From positions 1-42,016 of IMG/VR virus record IMGVR_UViG_3300037240_000034: a DNA stretch of 42,016 nucleotides; one strand, 5' to 3'. The notes beneath the pieces were generated by a model. That model saw nothing but the letters and a program-made list of their open reading frames with translations. It did no database searches and had not been told where the DNA came from. The position numbers were made by a program, and so were the translations under genes. Source of the DNA: a virus. Shown in pieces: positions 24,888 through 32,229 of this stretch (its first letter is position 1; each line of letters starts with the position of its first letter).

Positions 24888-26438
24888 TTAGCCTCCTATA
24901 TCTGGTGTACCTTCCTCAAGCATCTTGAGAAACTGATCTTGTATCCGTTGTTTACCTTGTAGCAAACGATATATTTTTTTCTCGACCGCAGTTCCTTGGA
25001 GATGTAGCACTTGCTGCTTGTGAAGCTGTCCCACTCGCCGGATACGGGCATTTGCCTGCTCATACAAGTCCAGGGAGGCAGTTGGTGAATACCACACTAT
25101 TGTCCTTGCCGCCGTTAAAGTCAAACCATGTGCCAAACATTTCGGGTGGGCCAATAAAGCCGTGTATTTATCAGTGTTTTGGAACAAGTTGAATATCTCG
25201 TCCCGGTTCGTCGTGCCCCCGTGGACTACCGCGTGATCGACCTTTTCAGTGGTGAGCAATGCGGACAGGCCAGCGAGGGCATGACGATACGGGACGAAGA
25301 TCAACAACTTCCCCTCAACCTCTTCTATGATTTCCAGTAGCACCGTCTGCCGTGGAGTGCTGTCCAATGTCACGTATTCCGGGTTCTTGGTGTACACGTA
25401 CCCACAGGCCACCTGGAGCAGCTTGGACATGGCCACCCCGGCATTGACCGCGGTAATGACCTTCTCTTCCACCATCGCCCGGAACTCGCGCACCATGCGG
25501 GTATAAATCCGGTCCTGTTCAGGGCTCAACTCCACATCCCGTGGCGGCGGCACAACCAACTCGGGCAGTTCAAGCACATCGTCCAGGCTGAACCGCGACT
25601 GAGGCCGCATCATTTTGAACGCCGTGTTCACCGCGTCCGGCTTTGGTAGCCAGAGGAACTGGTTCTTGCGGACCATCAGCATGTCACGGGCAAGCCGGAA
25701 ATACTTCGGCACGGTGGCCGGGGTAACGATGCGGCACTGGGCCCATACGTCAGTGGGGGTGTTAGGCATCGGGCGGCCCGTCATGCCCCAGACCCAAGGG
25801 AACCGTTTCGCGAAATTACGCATGTTCTTTGAACGGGCGGAGTTGTTGCGATACACGGCCAACTCGTCAAGAATGAGCGTGTCAATGTCCGTCCGTTCCG
25901 CCAGTTCCTTCTCAATCACCTTTAGCCCGTCATGGTTGATCACAAAAATTTCAGCCTCGGGGTCGGCCAACCGTTGCAGCCGTACGCTCTTGGGGCCATG
26001 TAATATTGCCACCTTGCGATGCGGCAGGGTAGCGAACGCCTCCCGCAGCCACACGAAATTCAGAGTTGAAAGCGGGGCGACGATTAGCACCTTTTGCGCA
26101 TACCCCTCCTTGTTCAGGTAGTCCCAGGCCCAAAGCGCGGCCTTGGTCTTGCCCGTGCCCATGTCGTTCAGGACGTAGGACCGCGGGTTGAGGGTCAGCA
26201 TGGCACACGTCGCCTTCTGGATAGCGAACGGCTTGCCGCCGCACCAATCGTAATAGGTCAGCATCGGGTTGGGAACGTCATAGCCCAGGTGCTTGAGAAT
26301 GATGGTGGTCCGCAGATCGTGCGGGACAATAATCCGCCCGTTCTCCCGGAGCGAGATATGGTCCGGGATCAGGTTGAGAATAGAGTTGGTCGCTGGTACC
26401 ACCAGCGACCTGTTAGCTTTGGATACGATTATCGGCAT
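24888..26438 (-). CDS. SNF2/DEAD-family helicase
   Basis: 516 aa from ATG 26438 (MPIIVSKANRS); longer in-frame starts exist, but they run back through the upstream nuclease. Helicase motifs in order: AIQKATCAML (Q-like motif), NDMGTGKTKAALWAW (Walker A, about residue 92), LIVAPLSTLNFVW (Ia), TLILDELAVYRN (DE-x-x box, about 186), VWGMTGRPMPN (motif III), KLLIFVPYRHALAGL (IV), AVVHGGTTNRDEIF, and NARIRRVGQLHKQQV (VI). This is the compact SNF2 type common in phages, probably translocating dsDNA during replication or recombination. It overlaps the VRR-NUC gene by 10 nt, suggesting the two act together. Confidence 0.85.
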   Translation of the reverse strand: MPIIVSKANRSLVVPATNSILNLIPDHISLRENGRIIVPHDLRTTIILKHLGYDVPNPMLTYYDWCGGKPFAIQKATCAMLTLNPRSYVLNDMGTGKTKAALWAWDYLNKEGYAQKVLIVAPLSTLNFVWLREAFATLPHRKVAILHGPKSVRLQRLADPEAEIFVINHDGLKVIEKELAERTDIDTLILDELAVYRNNSARSKNMRNFAKRFPWVWGMTGRPMPNTPTDVWAQCRIVTPATVPKYFRLARDMLMVRKNQFLWLPKPDAVNTAFKMMRPQSRFSLDDVLELPELVVPPPRDVELSPEQDRIYTRMVREFRAMVEEKVITAVNAGVAMSKLLQVACGYVYTKNPEYVTLDSTPRQTVLLEIIEEVEGKLLIFVPYRHALAGLSALLTTEKVDHAVVHGGTTNRDEIFNLFQNTDKYTALLAHPKCLAHGLTLTAARTIVWYSPTASLDLYEQANARIRRVGQLHKQQVLHLQGTAVEKKIYRLLQGKQRIQDQFLKMLEEGTPDIGG

Positions 26439-26725
26439 AGGGTATGTATGTGGGCCATGGCTGTAGCGAGAGAGATGGGGCCGTCTACGAGAAACACACG
26501 GCCTCCCGCAGCGCATATATCCTCAGCGCACTGTTCCTGCAAGGGCGTAAAATCCTTTCCCAGGGACTTTGTTTCAATGGCCACGAAATGGCCATTGACA
26601 CAAAGCAGATAGTCCAGGGTCTTCTTCCCATAACCGGTCTGCACCGGCATGAACTTGTAGATACGCTTATCGAGCGTAGCTATAGCCCTGTTCACTTGAG
26701 CCTTGACTTTTCCTTCGGGTGTCAT
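26429..26725 (-). CDS. VRR-NUC domain nuclease
   Basis: 98 aa from ATG 26725, chosen for the AAGGGGAGATAGCC upstream; in-frame ATGs further upstream overlap the HTH gene more deeply. It is a stand-alone VRR-NUC: an N-terminal TPEGKVKAQVNRAI helix, the FMPVQTGYGKKTLDYLL segment (catalytic Asp) and CVNGHFVAIETKS (E-x-K), then QEQCAEDICAAGGRVFLVDG. Family members are structure-selective or Holliday-junction nucleases of the PD-(D/E)XK fold. Pairing with an SNF2 helicase is a common phage arrangement. Confidence 0.88.
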   Translation of the reverse strand: MTPEGKVKAQVNRAIATLDKRIYKFMPVQTGYGKKTLDYLLCVNGHFVAIETKSLGKDFTPLQEQCAEDICAAGGRVFLVDGPISLATAMAHIHTLCR

Positions 26726-26999
26726 GGCTATCTCCCCTTCTCCCGGCAATGGCATAACTGACACACCGGATGCCAGTGTCCAGGTCGTTGGCAATGTCCT
26801 TATATGACTTTTCCGGGTTTTGGCGTGCATAAGCCCGAATGCGTTGTTCGAGAGACGGATCAGGGTTCTTATGCTTGCTGCGGGTCATATGAGCAGGAGG
26901 GCGGCGCTTTGTCTCTTCCGCCAAGTCATGAAGTTCATCAAGTTGATATTCGTCAGCTAGTTCATGTAGTCTCACTCGTATTTGAGGTATCGTTCGCAT
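26667..26999 (-). CDS. Small helix-turn-helix protein
   Basis: 110 aa; its start overlaps no earlier stop but lies 1 nt below one. The N-terminal 35 residues are helical (QIRVRLHELADEYQLDELHDL). Residues about 48-85 contain an HTH-like segment (EQRIRAYARQNPEKSYKDIA, then NDLDTGIRCVSYAI). It overlaps the VRR-NUC start by 59 nt. It may be a DNA-binding regulator of this operon. Function inferred only from the HTH pattern. Confidence 0.6.
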   Translation of the reverse strand: MRTIPQIRVRLHELADEYQLDELHDLAEETKRRPPAHMTRSKHKNPDPSLEQRIRAYARQNPEKSYKDIANDLDTGIRCVSYAIAGRRGDSHDTRRKSQGSSEQGYSYAR

Positions 27000-27000
27000 A

Positions 27001-27282
27001 TCACTCTCCTTTGGTTTCAGGTATCCACATCTTCATCGCACGGTTGTAGACTTCGCCGGGATGCCGTGCCTTCATCCGCTCGAACGCGGCGGCGGTCTTC
27101 AGTTTTTTCGTCGCGGCGTCGTCGCGGCGGCGGTCATCTTCCCGAATGCGCCACGCCTCCGTTTTTCCGCCGGTGCGCTGGTCCGTATAAGAATGACCGG
27201 CCCACGCGGCTTTTCGGGTTTCGGCGTCGATTTTGAGCCACTCCGGGACCGATAAATCGTCGGGAATGGTGAAGGGGCTCAA
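27001..27282 (-). CDS. Hypothetical charged protein
   Basis: 93 aa. Very rich in Arg, Lys, Asp and Glu, with a helical centre (REDDRRRDDAATKKLKTAAA, then FERMKARHPGEVYN). No membrane segment or known domain. The start overlaps the upstream stop (27279-27282); the stop is 2 nt from the next start. Its coding frame is supported by this packing rather than by homology. Confidence 0.6.
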   Translation of the reverse strand: MSPFTIPDDLSVPEWLKIDAETRKAAWAGHSYTDQRTGGKTEAWRIREDDRRRDDAATKKLKTAAAFERMKARHPGEVYNRAMKMWIPETKGE

Positions 27283-27527
27283 TAGCAGTCTCCGTTCTCC
27301 ACGATCTTCATATCTTCGTACTTGCCCACAACGCGGCGCTGGAACTCATGGAGAGCGCCGCCACAGGCACCCACGATATCGTTGATCCGCTGGTAGTTCG
27401 CCTCTCCAGGTTGACGCCAATAGCGTATTAACAGCATGGTGATCGCGTAGTTTAGCTCACCCGCGTTCTCCGGGCAAAGCCCTACAGTGGCCAAGTCTTC
27501 GCGGCGCTCTTTCTTTATATAAGGCAT
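27279..27527 (-). CDS. Hypothetical small protein
   Basis: 82 aa from ATG 27527, chosen because it sits in an ATGA overlap with the nuclease stop and has AAGGGGAG upstream. The sequence MPYIKKERREDL...ENAGELNYAITMLLIRYW...ANYQRINDIVGACGGALHEF looks like a compact helical protein and resembles small conserved proteins near phage nucleotide-metabolism genes. Function unknown. Confidence 0.72.
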   Translation of the reverse strand: MPYIKKERREDLATVGLCPENAGELNYAITMLLIRYWRQPGEANYQRINDIVGACGGALHEFQRRVVGKYEDMKIVENGDCY

Positions 27528-28207
27528 CAGAAACTCCCCTTTTGCCAATATTGGCACGTCGAAACGGGACAGTGCCTTTTGCATAGCCCACTGGGATGGG
27601 GCGGATAGTTGTCGGTGTCATAGGCATCCTTCATTGCGTGGACCCTGTCAAGTACCCCGACCAGTTCATCTGCCATCGCTTTTCGGGTAAAGACCAGTTC
27701 GTTCTTGGTGTCAAACTTGAGCCAGACAAACGCGGTCTTGACTCGTTGGACCTTAGGAAAATGGTTGAATACACACAGGGCCATCAATAGCAACTGGACC
27801 GGGTCATCTAGTACTTTCCCGGTTTTCCAGTCCACAACAAAAGCCACAGACCCGTCAACACACACAACATCGCCAATGCCTCGATACCAAACGTCAGCGG
27901 CAAAATATGTAGTAGGTCGAAAATCTTTGTTAAGGGCATATTTTTGCTCCACATACAGGGTACCGGGTTCAGCCTTCATCTTGTCCATCCAGGGCCGGTA
28001 TATCAACATTTCATCAGGTAGCGGCGTCCCGTGTTGTAGGTGAGCAGCGAACGCCTTGTGAACCCGGTCGCCCCAGATCATCTCTGGACCCTTGGTACCT
28101 TTGAAGTTCTTTAGGAGGTTCACTTCCTTGAACTGAAGCGCGCAACTCTCAAACGACTTGAGGCCGCTGTAGCTCCATGCGAACGCTTTTGCGAGAATAG
28201 CCATCAT
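27527..28207 (-). CDS. RecB-like PD-(D/E)XK nuclease, possible Fe-S cluster
   Basis: 226 aa from ATG 28207 (ATGA overlap). The opening WSYSGLKSFESCALQFK and MIWGDRVHKAFAAHL match RecB/Cas4-type nucleases. The catalytic region is GIGDVVCVDG...AFVVDWKTGK (Asp, then D-x-K), followed by QLLLMAL. One Cys near residue 22 and three near the C-terminus (LCKRHCPVSTCQYW) match the one-plus-three layout of Fe-S cluster nucleases such as Cas4 and AddB. It probably processes DNA ends in replication or recombination. The cluster is inferred from Cys spacing. Confidence 0.8.
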   Translation of the reverse strand: MMAILAKAFAWSYSGLKSFESCALQFKEVNLLKNFKGTKGPEMIWGDRVHKAFAAHLQHGTPLPDEMLIYRPWMDKMKAEPGTLYVEQKYALNKDFRPTTYFAADVWYRGIGDVVCVDGSVAFVVDWKTGKVLDDPVQLLLMALCVFNHFPKVQRVKTAFVWLKFDTKNELVFTRKAMADELVGVLDRVHAMKDAYDTDNYPPHPSGLCKRHCPVSTCQYWQKGSF

Positions 28208-28347
28208 GATAGGTCCAACCACGTTAGACCAAGATAGCCAACGCCAAACCCGGCATAGGCAAGGGCGGCCGGCTGCCGGCCGCCCATCATGGAGAGAGTG
28301 GCAGCCAGCCAGCACAGCGCGACGATCATCAGGTTAAGTTGCCACAT
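28204..28347 (-). CDS. Small two-helix membrane protein
   Basis: 47 aa from ATG 28347. Two hydrophobic stretches (LNLMIVALCWLAATLSM and ALAYAGFGVGYLGLTWL) are linked by GGRQP. It overlaps the upstream gene by 14 nt, and its stop overlaps the nuclease start. The SD is weak, so translation probably depends on coupling. Function unknown. Confidence 0.55.
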   Translation of the reverse strand: MWQLNLMIVALCWLAATLSMMGGRQPAALAYAGFGVGYLGLTWLDLS

Positions 28348-28657
28348 GGGTCTGCTCTTTATCTGCTTCAATCTCAATCTGAAGCAACGCGAGGGCTCGC
28401 CACGCAAGCTGGGCGCTATGGCGAACCTTCGTCACTTCATCTATCGTACCGCGCTCCACCAGGTGCCGGCCAATACAGTCGGCATGGTCGGCGGATTTCT
28501 CGCGGGACCAATGAAGCGGCTGCCCGGGGTTGTGCTTCTCGTTTCCGACAAACGAAACCTCTGCGACCGCCGCCAGTGCGTCCGGGAAGTAATCGACTAG
28601 CCCGGTGACGATGGGTATGCGTTTGCGGGCAGCGCTATCGGTGGGTAAACTAGACAT
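28334..28657 (-). CDS. dATP/dGTP pyrophosphohydrolase-like protein (DUF5664)
   Basis: 107 aa from ATG 28657, with TTGGAGATTTTCT upstream. The sequence carries the whole family signature: RIPIVTGLVDYFPDALAAVA, SFVGNEKHNPGQPLHW, REKSADHADCIGRHLVERG and HSAQLAWRALALLQIE. Related proteins are MazG-like all-helical enzymes converting dGTP or dATP to the monophosphate; in Z-genome phages such enzymes feed or support 2-aminoadenine synthesis. No adenylosuccinate synthetase-like PurZ is visible in this window, so a role in base replacement is unproven; dNTP pool control is the simpler reading. Confidence 0.8.
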   Translation of the reverse strand: MSSLPTDSAARKRIPIVTGLVDYFPDALAAVAEVSFVGNEKHNPGQPLHWSREKSADHADCIGRHLVERGTIDEVTKVRHSAQLAWRALALLQIEIEADKEQTHVAT

Positions 28658-28970
28658 AGAAAATCTCCAATCCAATGGCTTCAGCAGCAGCTTTTTCCGC
28701 TTTAGCCCCCTTACTTTTTTTCCATCCTGGCATGAGGGCAACTGCATCCGCGTGTTTACATATCCAGGCAAGATCAAGCGCAAAAACCCGCCGTCGAAAG
28801 GAAACATCTTCCTGTAACCCGGGGGCGAGCTTCAGATGCTTTTCGATCCCCTTCTCGGCGGGACTAAACACATCATACCCCTGCTTCCGTAGCTTCTTAG
28901 CATACTTATGGAACGCGGGGAAGTTGAACTTCGGTACCCCCCGCATGGGGCCGGCTAGGTAGACCTTCAT
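28650..28970 (-). CDS. DUF4406 / nucleoside 2-deoxyribosyltransferase-like protein
   Basis: 106 aa; GGAG lies 8 nt before ATG 28970. MKVYLAGPMRGVPKFNFPAF is the hallmark opening; YDVFSPAEKG and ADAVALMPGWKKSKGAKAEK-x2-AEAIGLEI match the rest of the family. Relatives swap bases on deoxynucleosides or hydrolyse nucleotides; DUF4406 members are mostly uncharacterised. It overlaps the dATP/dGTP pyrophosphohydrolase by 8 nt, so the pair probably acts on the nucleotide pool together. Confidence 0.85.
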   Translation of the reverse strand: MKVYLAGPMRGVPKFNFPAFHKYAKKLRKQGYDVFSPAEKGIEKHLKLAPGLQEDVSFRRRVFALDLAWICKHADAVALMPGWKKSKGAKAEKAAAEAIGLEIFYV

Positions 28971-29076
28971 GTATCAATCTCCAATGTTTCTGGCACCATT
29001 CCTCGTACGTCATAGCCACGCGATTGCCTTGGCGATCCACTACATAGGGTTCAAACGTATCGCGGTTCATGGTCAT
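28906..29076 (-). CDS. Small ORF coupled to the polymerase gene
   Basis: 56 aa from ATG 29076, which overlaps the polymerase stop as ATGA; a second ATG lies at 29070. The sequence (MTMNRDTFEPYVVDRQGNRV, AMTYEEWCQKHWRLIHEG) looks protein-like. It fills a gap that would otherwise be 102 nt. Its last 65 nt overlap the DUF4406 gene in another frame. Function unknown. Confidence 0.45.
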   Translation of the reverse strand: MTMNRDTFEPYVVDRQGNRVAMTYEEWCQKHWRLIHEGLPSRPHAGGTEVQLPRVP

Positions 29077-30953
29077 TTTGCTTCTCCGTAGTTCAGGCCC
29101 GCGCCTATGTCGGCCTTAAGAGGAACAGTCCGTGCCCACGATGGACGCCGTACCATCTCTGTATGGATCATTTCCTTGGCCTTATCAACCTCGTCCTTGC
29201 GGATGATGAATACCAACTCGTCGTGCCCTTGTAACACGAACCTATGACCCTTGTCATTGATCCGCAAGGCCGCGTTCATCACCACGATCCGGGCCAGGGC
29301 TTGCACGATATTCTCCAGCATCTTCGCGCCGTAGATATGGTGGGTGCGGCGACCATAGCGGTATGTGTACTCTTGCCGCTCGTCATCCCAGTGTGGGTCA
29401 GCATAGTTCAAAAAGAGCCCATTTGGCAGGCTTATCTTGCCCTTGCTAATGATGCAGGGTCCAAACTTAACCGGGCCACTAACCCCGATCCAGGCGGTGG
29501 CAATGATCCGGTCTAGCTTATACCAAGCATTAACAATGGGCCGCCGGGCCTTGCGGTAAGCATTAACAGTCTTGGTGGCCAGCTCCATCGTCCACATCGT
29601 CCCCAGGTCGATCCCTGCGGCGCGGGCCATGATGATAACCATGTTGTAGAATTTGGCGATACCAGCGCCATACCCTAGCCCCAGGACGCCGGTCTTACCG
29701 ATAAAACCTTCCAATATTTGCACCTTGCGGTTGACCTTGTAGCCGAAGATCAGTTCCGCAAGGATAGCGTAGGGGTCAAGGTTGTCCGCAAACTGCTTTA
29801 ATAGGTCCGCATCACCGCATATCCACGCAGTCAATCGGGCCTCGATCTGGCCCAAGTCCGCCGCGGACACCAAATGCTCCTTCGGAGCAGTCAATGATTG
29901 TCGCAGCTTCGACTTGCCCTTACTCCCGCGCTCGGTCGGTAGGTTCTGCATATTTTGGCCCCATTCGCCACTGAGGCGATGGGTATGCGCGCCGCCATAC
30001 CGCAGGGGCACCGGCATGGAGCAGGCAATCAGGCCCGCGTCGCGCCACGGTAGCGAGGCAATACCAAGCAGCTTCAGGCCACGGGTCTGTTCCAAGGTTG
30101 ATTTGAACCCAAGCCGCGCGGTAGCTAAAAGCGAAACGCGCTCATCTTCATGTTCCAGTAGCTCCTGCATGAAGTCGTCGGACTTTGCAAAAGCCGGTAT
30201 GATCTTCCCCTTTGGCGACACCTTCGTTTCAACAGTCACGCCTAAATCTTCGAGCAACTGCTTAAACCTAGCCGTGGACATGAGGGCCTTCTTATCCACG
30301 TTGACCGTTGCAAGGAGCGCCTGTTTTTGCTCCTTTATCTCAGCCAAGTGATCGCACAGTAGCGACCTATTAACCGTAAATCGTGGCTCTATGGTGCATC
30401 GCAGCACCATATCCATCAACTTGCGCTCGGCTAGGGGAAATTCAGGGTACAACTTGTAGAAAATAGCGGCGCACAACTCTACATCCTGTAGGGCATAAGC
30501 TTGGAACTCGTCCCACAGGCCCGCCGCGATAATGCCGGCCCGGTGCATCCCCTTGACCTTGGCCAGGGCGTGTCCTTTGGTCCCTAGCCCTAGGTGCTTC
30601 GCCACGCTATCCAGGGAGGCGCTAGGCAATAGGTGGCCACGCAGGGCGCGTGCCATGCCCATAGGGTCAAGCATACGGTGCGGGACGAACCCGTAGCGCC
30701 ACGCCAGTATGGAGTTATCAAAGAGGGCGTTAAAGGCGACAGTGGTAGTGTGAGCAGGATCAAATTGGGCAATGAAGGCGGGGAAGTCTGGGCCGTCAAC
30801 CACATAGGACGGCTGCATATCCTCTTTGACCGCGCAACAAATGGTTTCCCATCGGGGGTCAAGGATATAGCTTGGGGTCGGTATCTTCCTTAGGCTGTAC
30901 TCGTCATCGTAGTACGTCTCGAAGTCGAGAAACAGCAACCTTTCGGTAGCCAC
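29073..30953 (-). CDS. Family A DNA polymerase with 3'-5' exonuclease domain
   Basis: 626 aa from a GTG start with a GGAAG-type SD. Exonuclease motifs: LLFLDFETYY (Exo I, D-x-E), AFNALFDNSILAW (Exo II) and YALQDVELC (Exo III). Polymerase motifs: AADLGQIEARLTAW (motif A, about 365), K-TGVLGLGYG (motif B, about 420) and VLQGHDELVFI (motif C, about 577). Motif A has Leu-Gly where E. coli Pol I has Tyr-Ser. It should be the replicative polymerase. A consensus-like promoter lies 54 nt upstream. The length is close to that of T7-like and PolA-type phage enzymes. Confidence 0.92.
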   Translation of the reverse strand: MATERLLFLDFETYYDDEYSLRKIPTPSYILDPRWETICCAVKEDMQPSYVVDGPDFPAFIAQFDPAHTTTVAFNALFDNSILAWRYGFVPHRMLDPMGMARALRGHLLPSASLDSVAKHLGLGTKGHALAKVKGMHRAGIIAAGLWDEFQAYALQDVELCAAIFYKLYPEFPLAERKLMDMVLRCTIEPRFTVNRSLLCDHLAEIKEQKQALLATVNVDKKALMSTARFKQLLEDLGVTVETKVSPKGKIIPAFAKSDDFMQELLEHEDERVSLLATARLGFKSTLEQTRGLKLLGIASLPWRDAGLIACSMPVPLRYGGAHTHRLSGEWGQNMQNLPTERGSKGKSKLRQSLTAPKEHLVSAADLGQIEARLTAWICGDADLLKQFADNLDPYAILAELIFGYKVNRKVQILEGFIGKTGVLGLGYGAGIAKFYNMVIIMARAAGIDLGTMWTMELATKTVNAYRKARRPIVNAWYKLDRIIATAWIGVSGPVKFGPCIISKGKISLPNGLFLNYADPHWDDERQEYTYRYGRRTHHIYGAKMLENIVQALARIVVMNAALRINDKGHRFVLQGHDELVFIIRKDEVDKAKEMIHTEMVRRPSWARTVPLKADIGAGLNYGEAK

Positions 30954-31006
30954 TTAACGTCACTTCCTGCTCCAACAGGTGCCGGGAAACTGGCATACTT
31001 GCTACC

Positions 31007-31035
31007 TATATAGGGTAGCAGGTCAGTAGTGTCAA
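31007..31035 (-). promoter_or_regulatory. Sigma70-type promoter with overlapping dyad, upstream of the polymerase
   Basis: Minus strand: -35 TTGACA (31030-31035), 17-bp spacer, -10 TATATA (31007-31012). The -10 is the centre of a 7-bp dyad, TGCTACC (31000-31006 on the plus strand) and GGTAGCA (31014-31020), a plausible operator. It drives the polymerase gene, whose GTG is at 30953. Confidence 0.75.
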
Positions 31036-31086
31036 CTAGCTCCGAAAATTGGGACGAACCACGGGGATCGGAGCTAGTCCCCGTGG
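31036..31086 (-). terminator. Hairpin with loop complementary to downstream sequence
   Basis: A perfect 9-bp stem (CCACGGGGA 31059-31067, TCCCCGTGG 31078-31086) lies just after the stop of the 112-aa gene. Its 10-nt loop (31068-31077) is fully complementary to 31036-31045, which abuts the -35 of the polymerase promoter. It has no long T run, so it is at best a weak terminator; a pseudoknot or alternative-hairpin switch is possible. Confidence 0.55.
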
Positions 31087-31098
31087 CCCGCCGTAAGG

Positions 31099-31437
31099 CT
31101 AGGCCAGCATCGCCTGCCGGGCGGTAGCCTTATCTCGAATTACAGGGTGCAGCACCGTCATCTTTTGTGCGATGTACCAGATTGCACCGAACCGCTTATG
31201 CCGCCGCAGGATGGATACACCATACATTTCGACAACATACCACTTGCGGCCCTTGGTTGACAAGTGCGGCAAGTGAGGCTTGGGGCAGCAATGGAAACCC
31301 TTGCGGAACGTGAACCCAGGGGTAGGGTGCGCTTGGGCGACCATCATACGGTTAAGCGGGACCACCATATGCTTGTCAATAAACAGGGAACCTATGGTCC
31401 CGTTAGACCGCACCCGGAATAGCTTATATGCCATCAT
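31099..31437 (-). CDS. Conserved phage protein of unknown function
   Basis: 112 aa; start placed at 31437 (GCGGAGATA upstream), although 31443 and 31434 are also in frame. The sequence AYKLFRVRSNGTIGSLFID, HPTPGFTFRKGFHCCPKP, PHLSTKGRKWYVVEMYG and GAIWYIAQKM belongs to a small family I recall from phages and bacteria, function unknown. Conserved Trp, His and Cys suggest a ligand-binding or small enzyme fold. It overlaps the upstream gene by 14 nt. Confidence 0.75.
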   Translation of the reverse strand: MMAYKLFRVRSNGTIGSLFIDKHMVVPLNRMMVAQAHPTPGFTFRKGFHCCPKPHLPHLSTKGRKWYVVEMYGVSILRRHKRFGAIWYIAQKMTVLHPVIRDKATARQAMLA

Positions 31438-31663
31438 GGCCATTATCTCCGCAAACACGACTAACATCTGCACCAGGTTGGCAGGCAGAGTAAAACCTCT
31501 CTGCCTGAAAATAGGGGCTATCGTCGTCCAACATACACGCCAAGGAAGCACACGTATGCAGCCACAACTTTTCCGCTGTACCCGATAGCGGTGTTTCGTC
31601 ATGAACCCGTTGCATCATAGCAGCAAGCTGGCGGTATGCCGTGCGAGTGAACATACGTGGCAT
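31424..31663 (-). CDS. Hypothetical small protein
   Basis: 79 aa; AGGGAG lies 10 nt before ATG 31663, which itself overlaps the upstream stop (TAATG). Mostly helical (YRQLAAMMQRVHDETPL, AEKLWLHTCASLACMLDDD). No known domain. The coupled start and the overlap with the next gene support expression. Confidence 0.65.
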   Translation of the reverse strand: MPRMFTRTAYRQLAAMMQRVHDETPLSGTAEKLWLHTCASLACMLDDDSPYFQAERFYSACQPGADVSRVCGDNGHDGI

Positions 31664-31854
31664 TAGGGTAGTCTCCCTTCGCTTTGGTTAGGCATAATCA
31701 TCTCGCCTATCCACCATTCAGTGTGGTGTGAACAATGTCGCTCCGCGTAGATGGAGGCTTTGGAGTGACTACGAAACGGCCCCATAAAGACAAAGCCGTC
31801 AACTGGGTTGCCAGTAATCAAGAGATACTGGCCTATTTCAATATCTTTTGGCAT
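31663..31854 (-). CDS. Hypothetical small protein after the tRNA repeat region
   Basis: 63 aa from ATG 31854, with CGGAGGTTTAAT upstream. The sequence MPKDIEIGQYLLITGNPVDG...GPFRSHSKASIYAERH is a compact, probably beta-rich protein with no known family. It follows directly on the first copy of the 87-bp repeat; part of that copy (the GGAG of its SD lies at the boundary) serves as its leader. Confidence 0.65.
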   Translation of the reverse strand: MPKDIEIGQYLLITGNPVDGFVFMGPFRSHSKASIYAERHCSHHTEWWIGEMIMPNQSEGRLP

Positions 31855-31863
31855 ATTAAACCT

Positions 31864-31950
31864 CCGATTTCCATACTGTCTTATGAACAATTTGATGAAC
31901 CATTTGTTGGCATATGCATGCTCGATAGGACATATAATTGGCGCCGCGGC
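31864..31950. repeat. 87-bp direct repeat, copy 1
   Basis: Identical to 32143-32229 except for one base (G versus T in the AATTTGATG/AATTTTATG stretch). Its right end is GGCGCCGCGGC, the sequence that in copy 2 forms the 3' acceptor end of the tRNA. The copies are spaced 279 bp apart, start to start. Confidence 0.95.
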
Positions 31951-32140
31951 GGCCAAGAACGGCACCGAGAAGGCGGCTGAAGGTGCTGCTGGTGAGGTTG
32001 GCAACAAAGTGGAAAGTCAGCGAACGGTGACAGTAGACTTCACCGCTGAACAAGTTCTTGATGTTGCACCGGTACAAGTAATTGATGTCGAAAGTGTTGA
32101 GGTCGACCCCGAGTTGGATGCACTCTTGGAGATCGAGTGA
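31883..32140 (+). CDS. Small plus-strand ORF enclosed by the tRNA-linked repeat
   Basis: 85 aa from ATG 31883 (or 31895); no SD is visible. The first about 23 residues, encoded by repeat copy 1, form a hydrophobic segment (MNHLLAYACSIGHIIGAAAA). The rest, encoded by the 192-bp insert, is acidic and Val/Glu-rich (FTAEQVLDVAPVQVIDVESV). It runs opposite to all neighbours for 7 kb on either side. Copy 2 restarts the same peptide but ends after 25 residues. It may be an inserted gene, a chance ORF, or a fragment of a structural gene. VLDVAPVQV resembles VLEVAPARV in the holin-like protein. Confidence 0.4.
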   Translation: MNNLMNHLLAYACSIGHIIGAAAAKNGTEKAAEGAAGEVGNKVESQRTVTVDFTAEQVLDVAPVQVIDVESVEVDPELDALLEIE

Positions 32141-32142
32141 TG

Positions 32143-32229
32143 CCGATTTCCATACTGTCTTATGAACAATTTTATGAACCATTTGTTGGCATATGCATGC
32201 TCGATAGGACATATAATTGGCGCCGCGGC
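32143..32229. repeat. 87-bp direct repeat, copy 2, overlapping the tRNA 3' end
   Basis: One mismatch to 31864-31950. Its right 12 nt (32218-32229) are the tRNA CCA end, discriminator and acceptor strand. On the minus strand it is the sequence immediately downstream of the tRNA. Confidence 0.95.

Noticed and set aside
28334-30953. Z-genome (2-aminoadenine) replacement system
   Set aside because: Suggested by the pyrophosphohydrolase and polymerase, but no PurZ or DatZ is present in the window; kept as a question, not an annotation.
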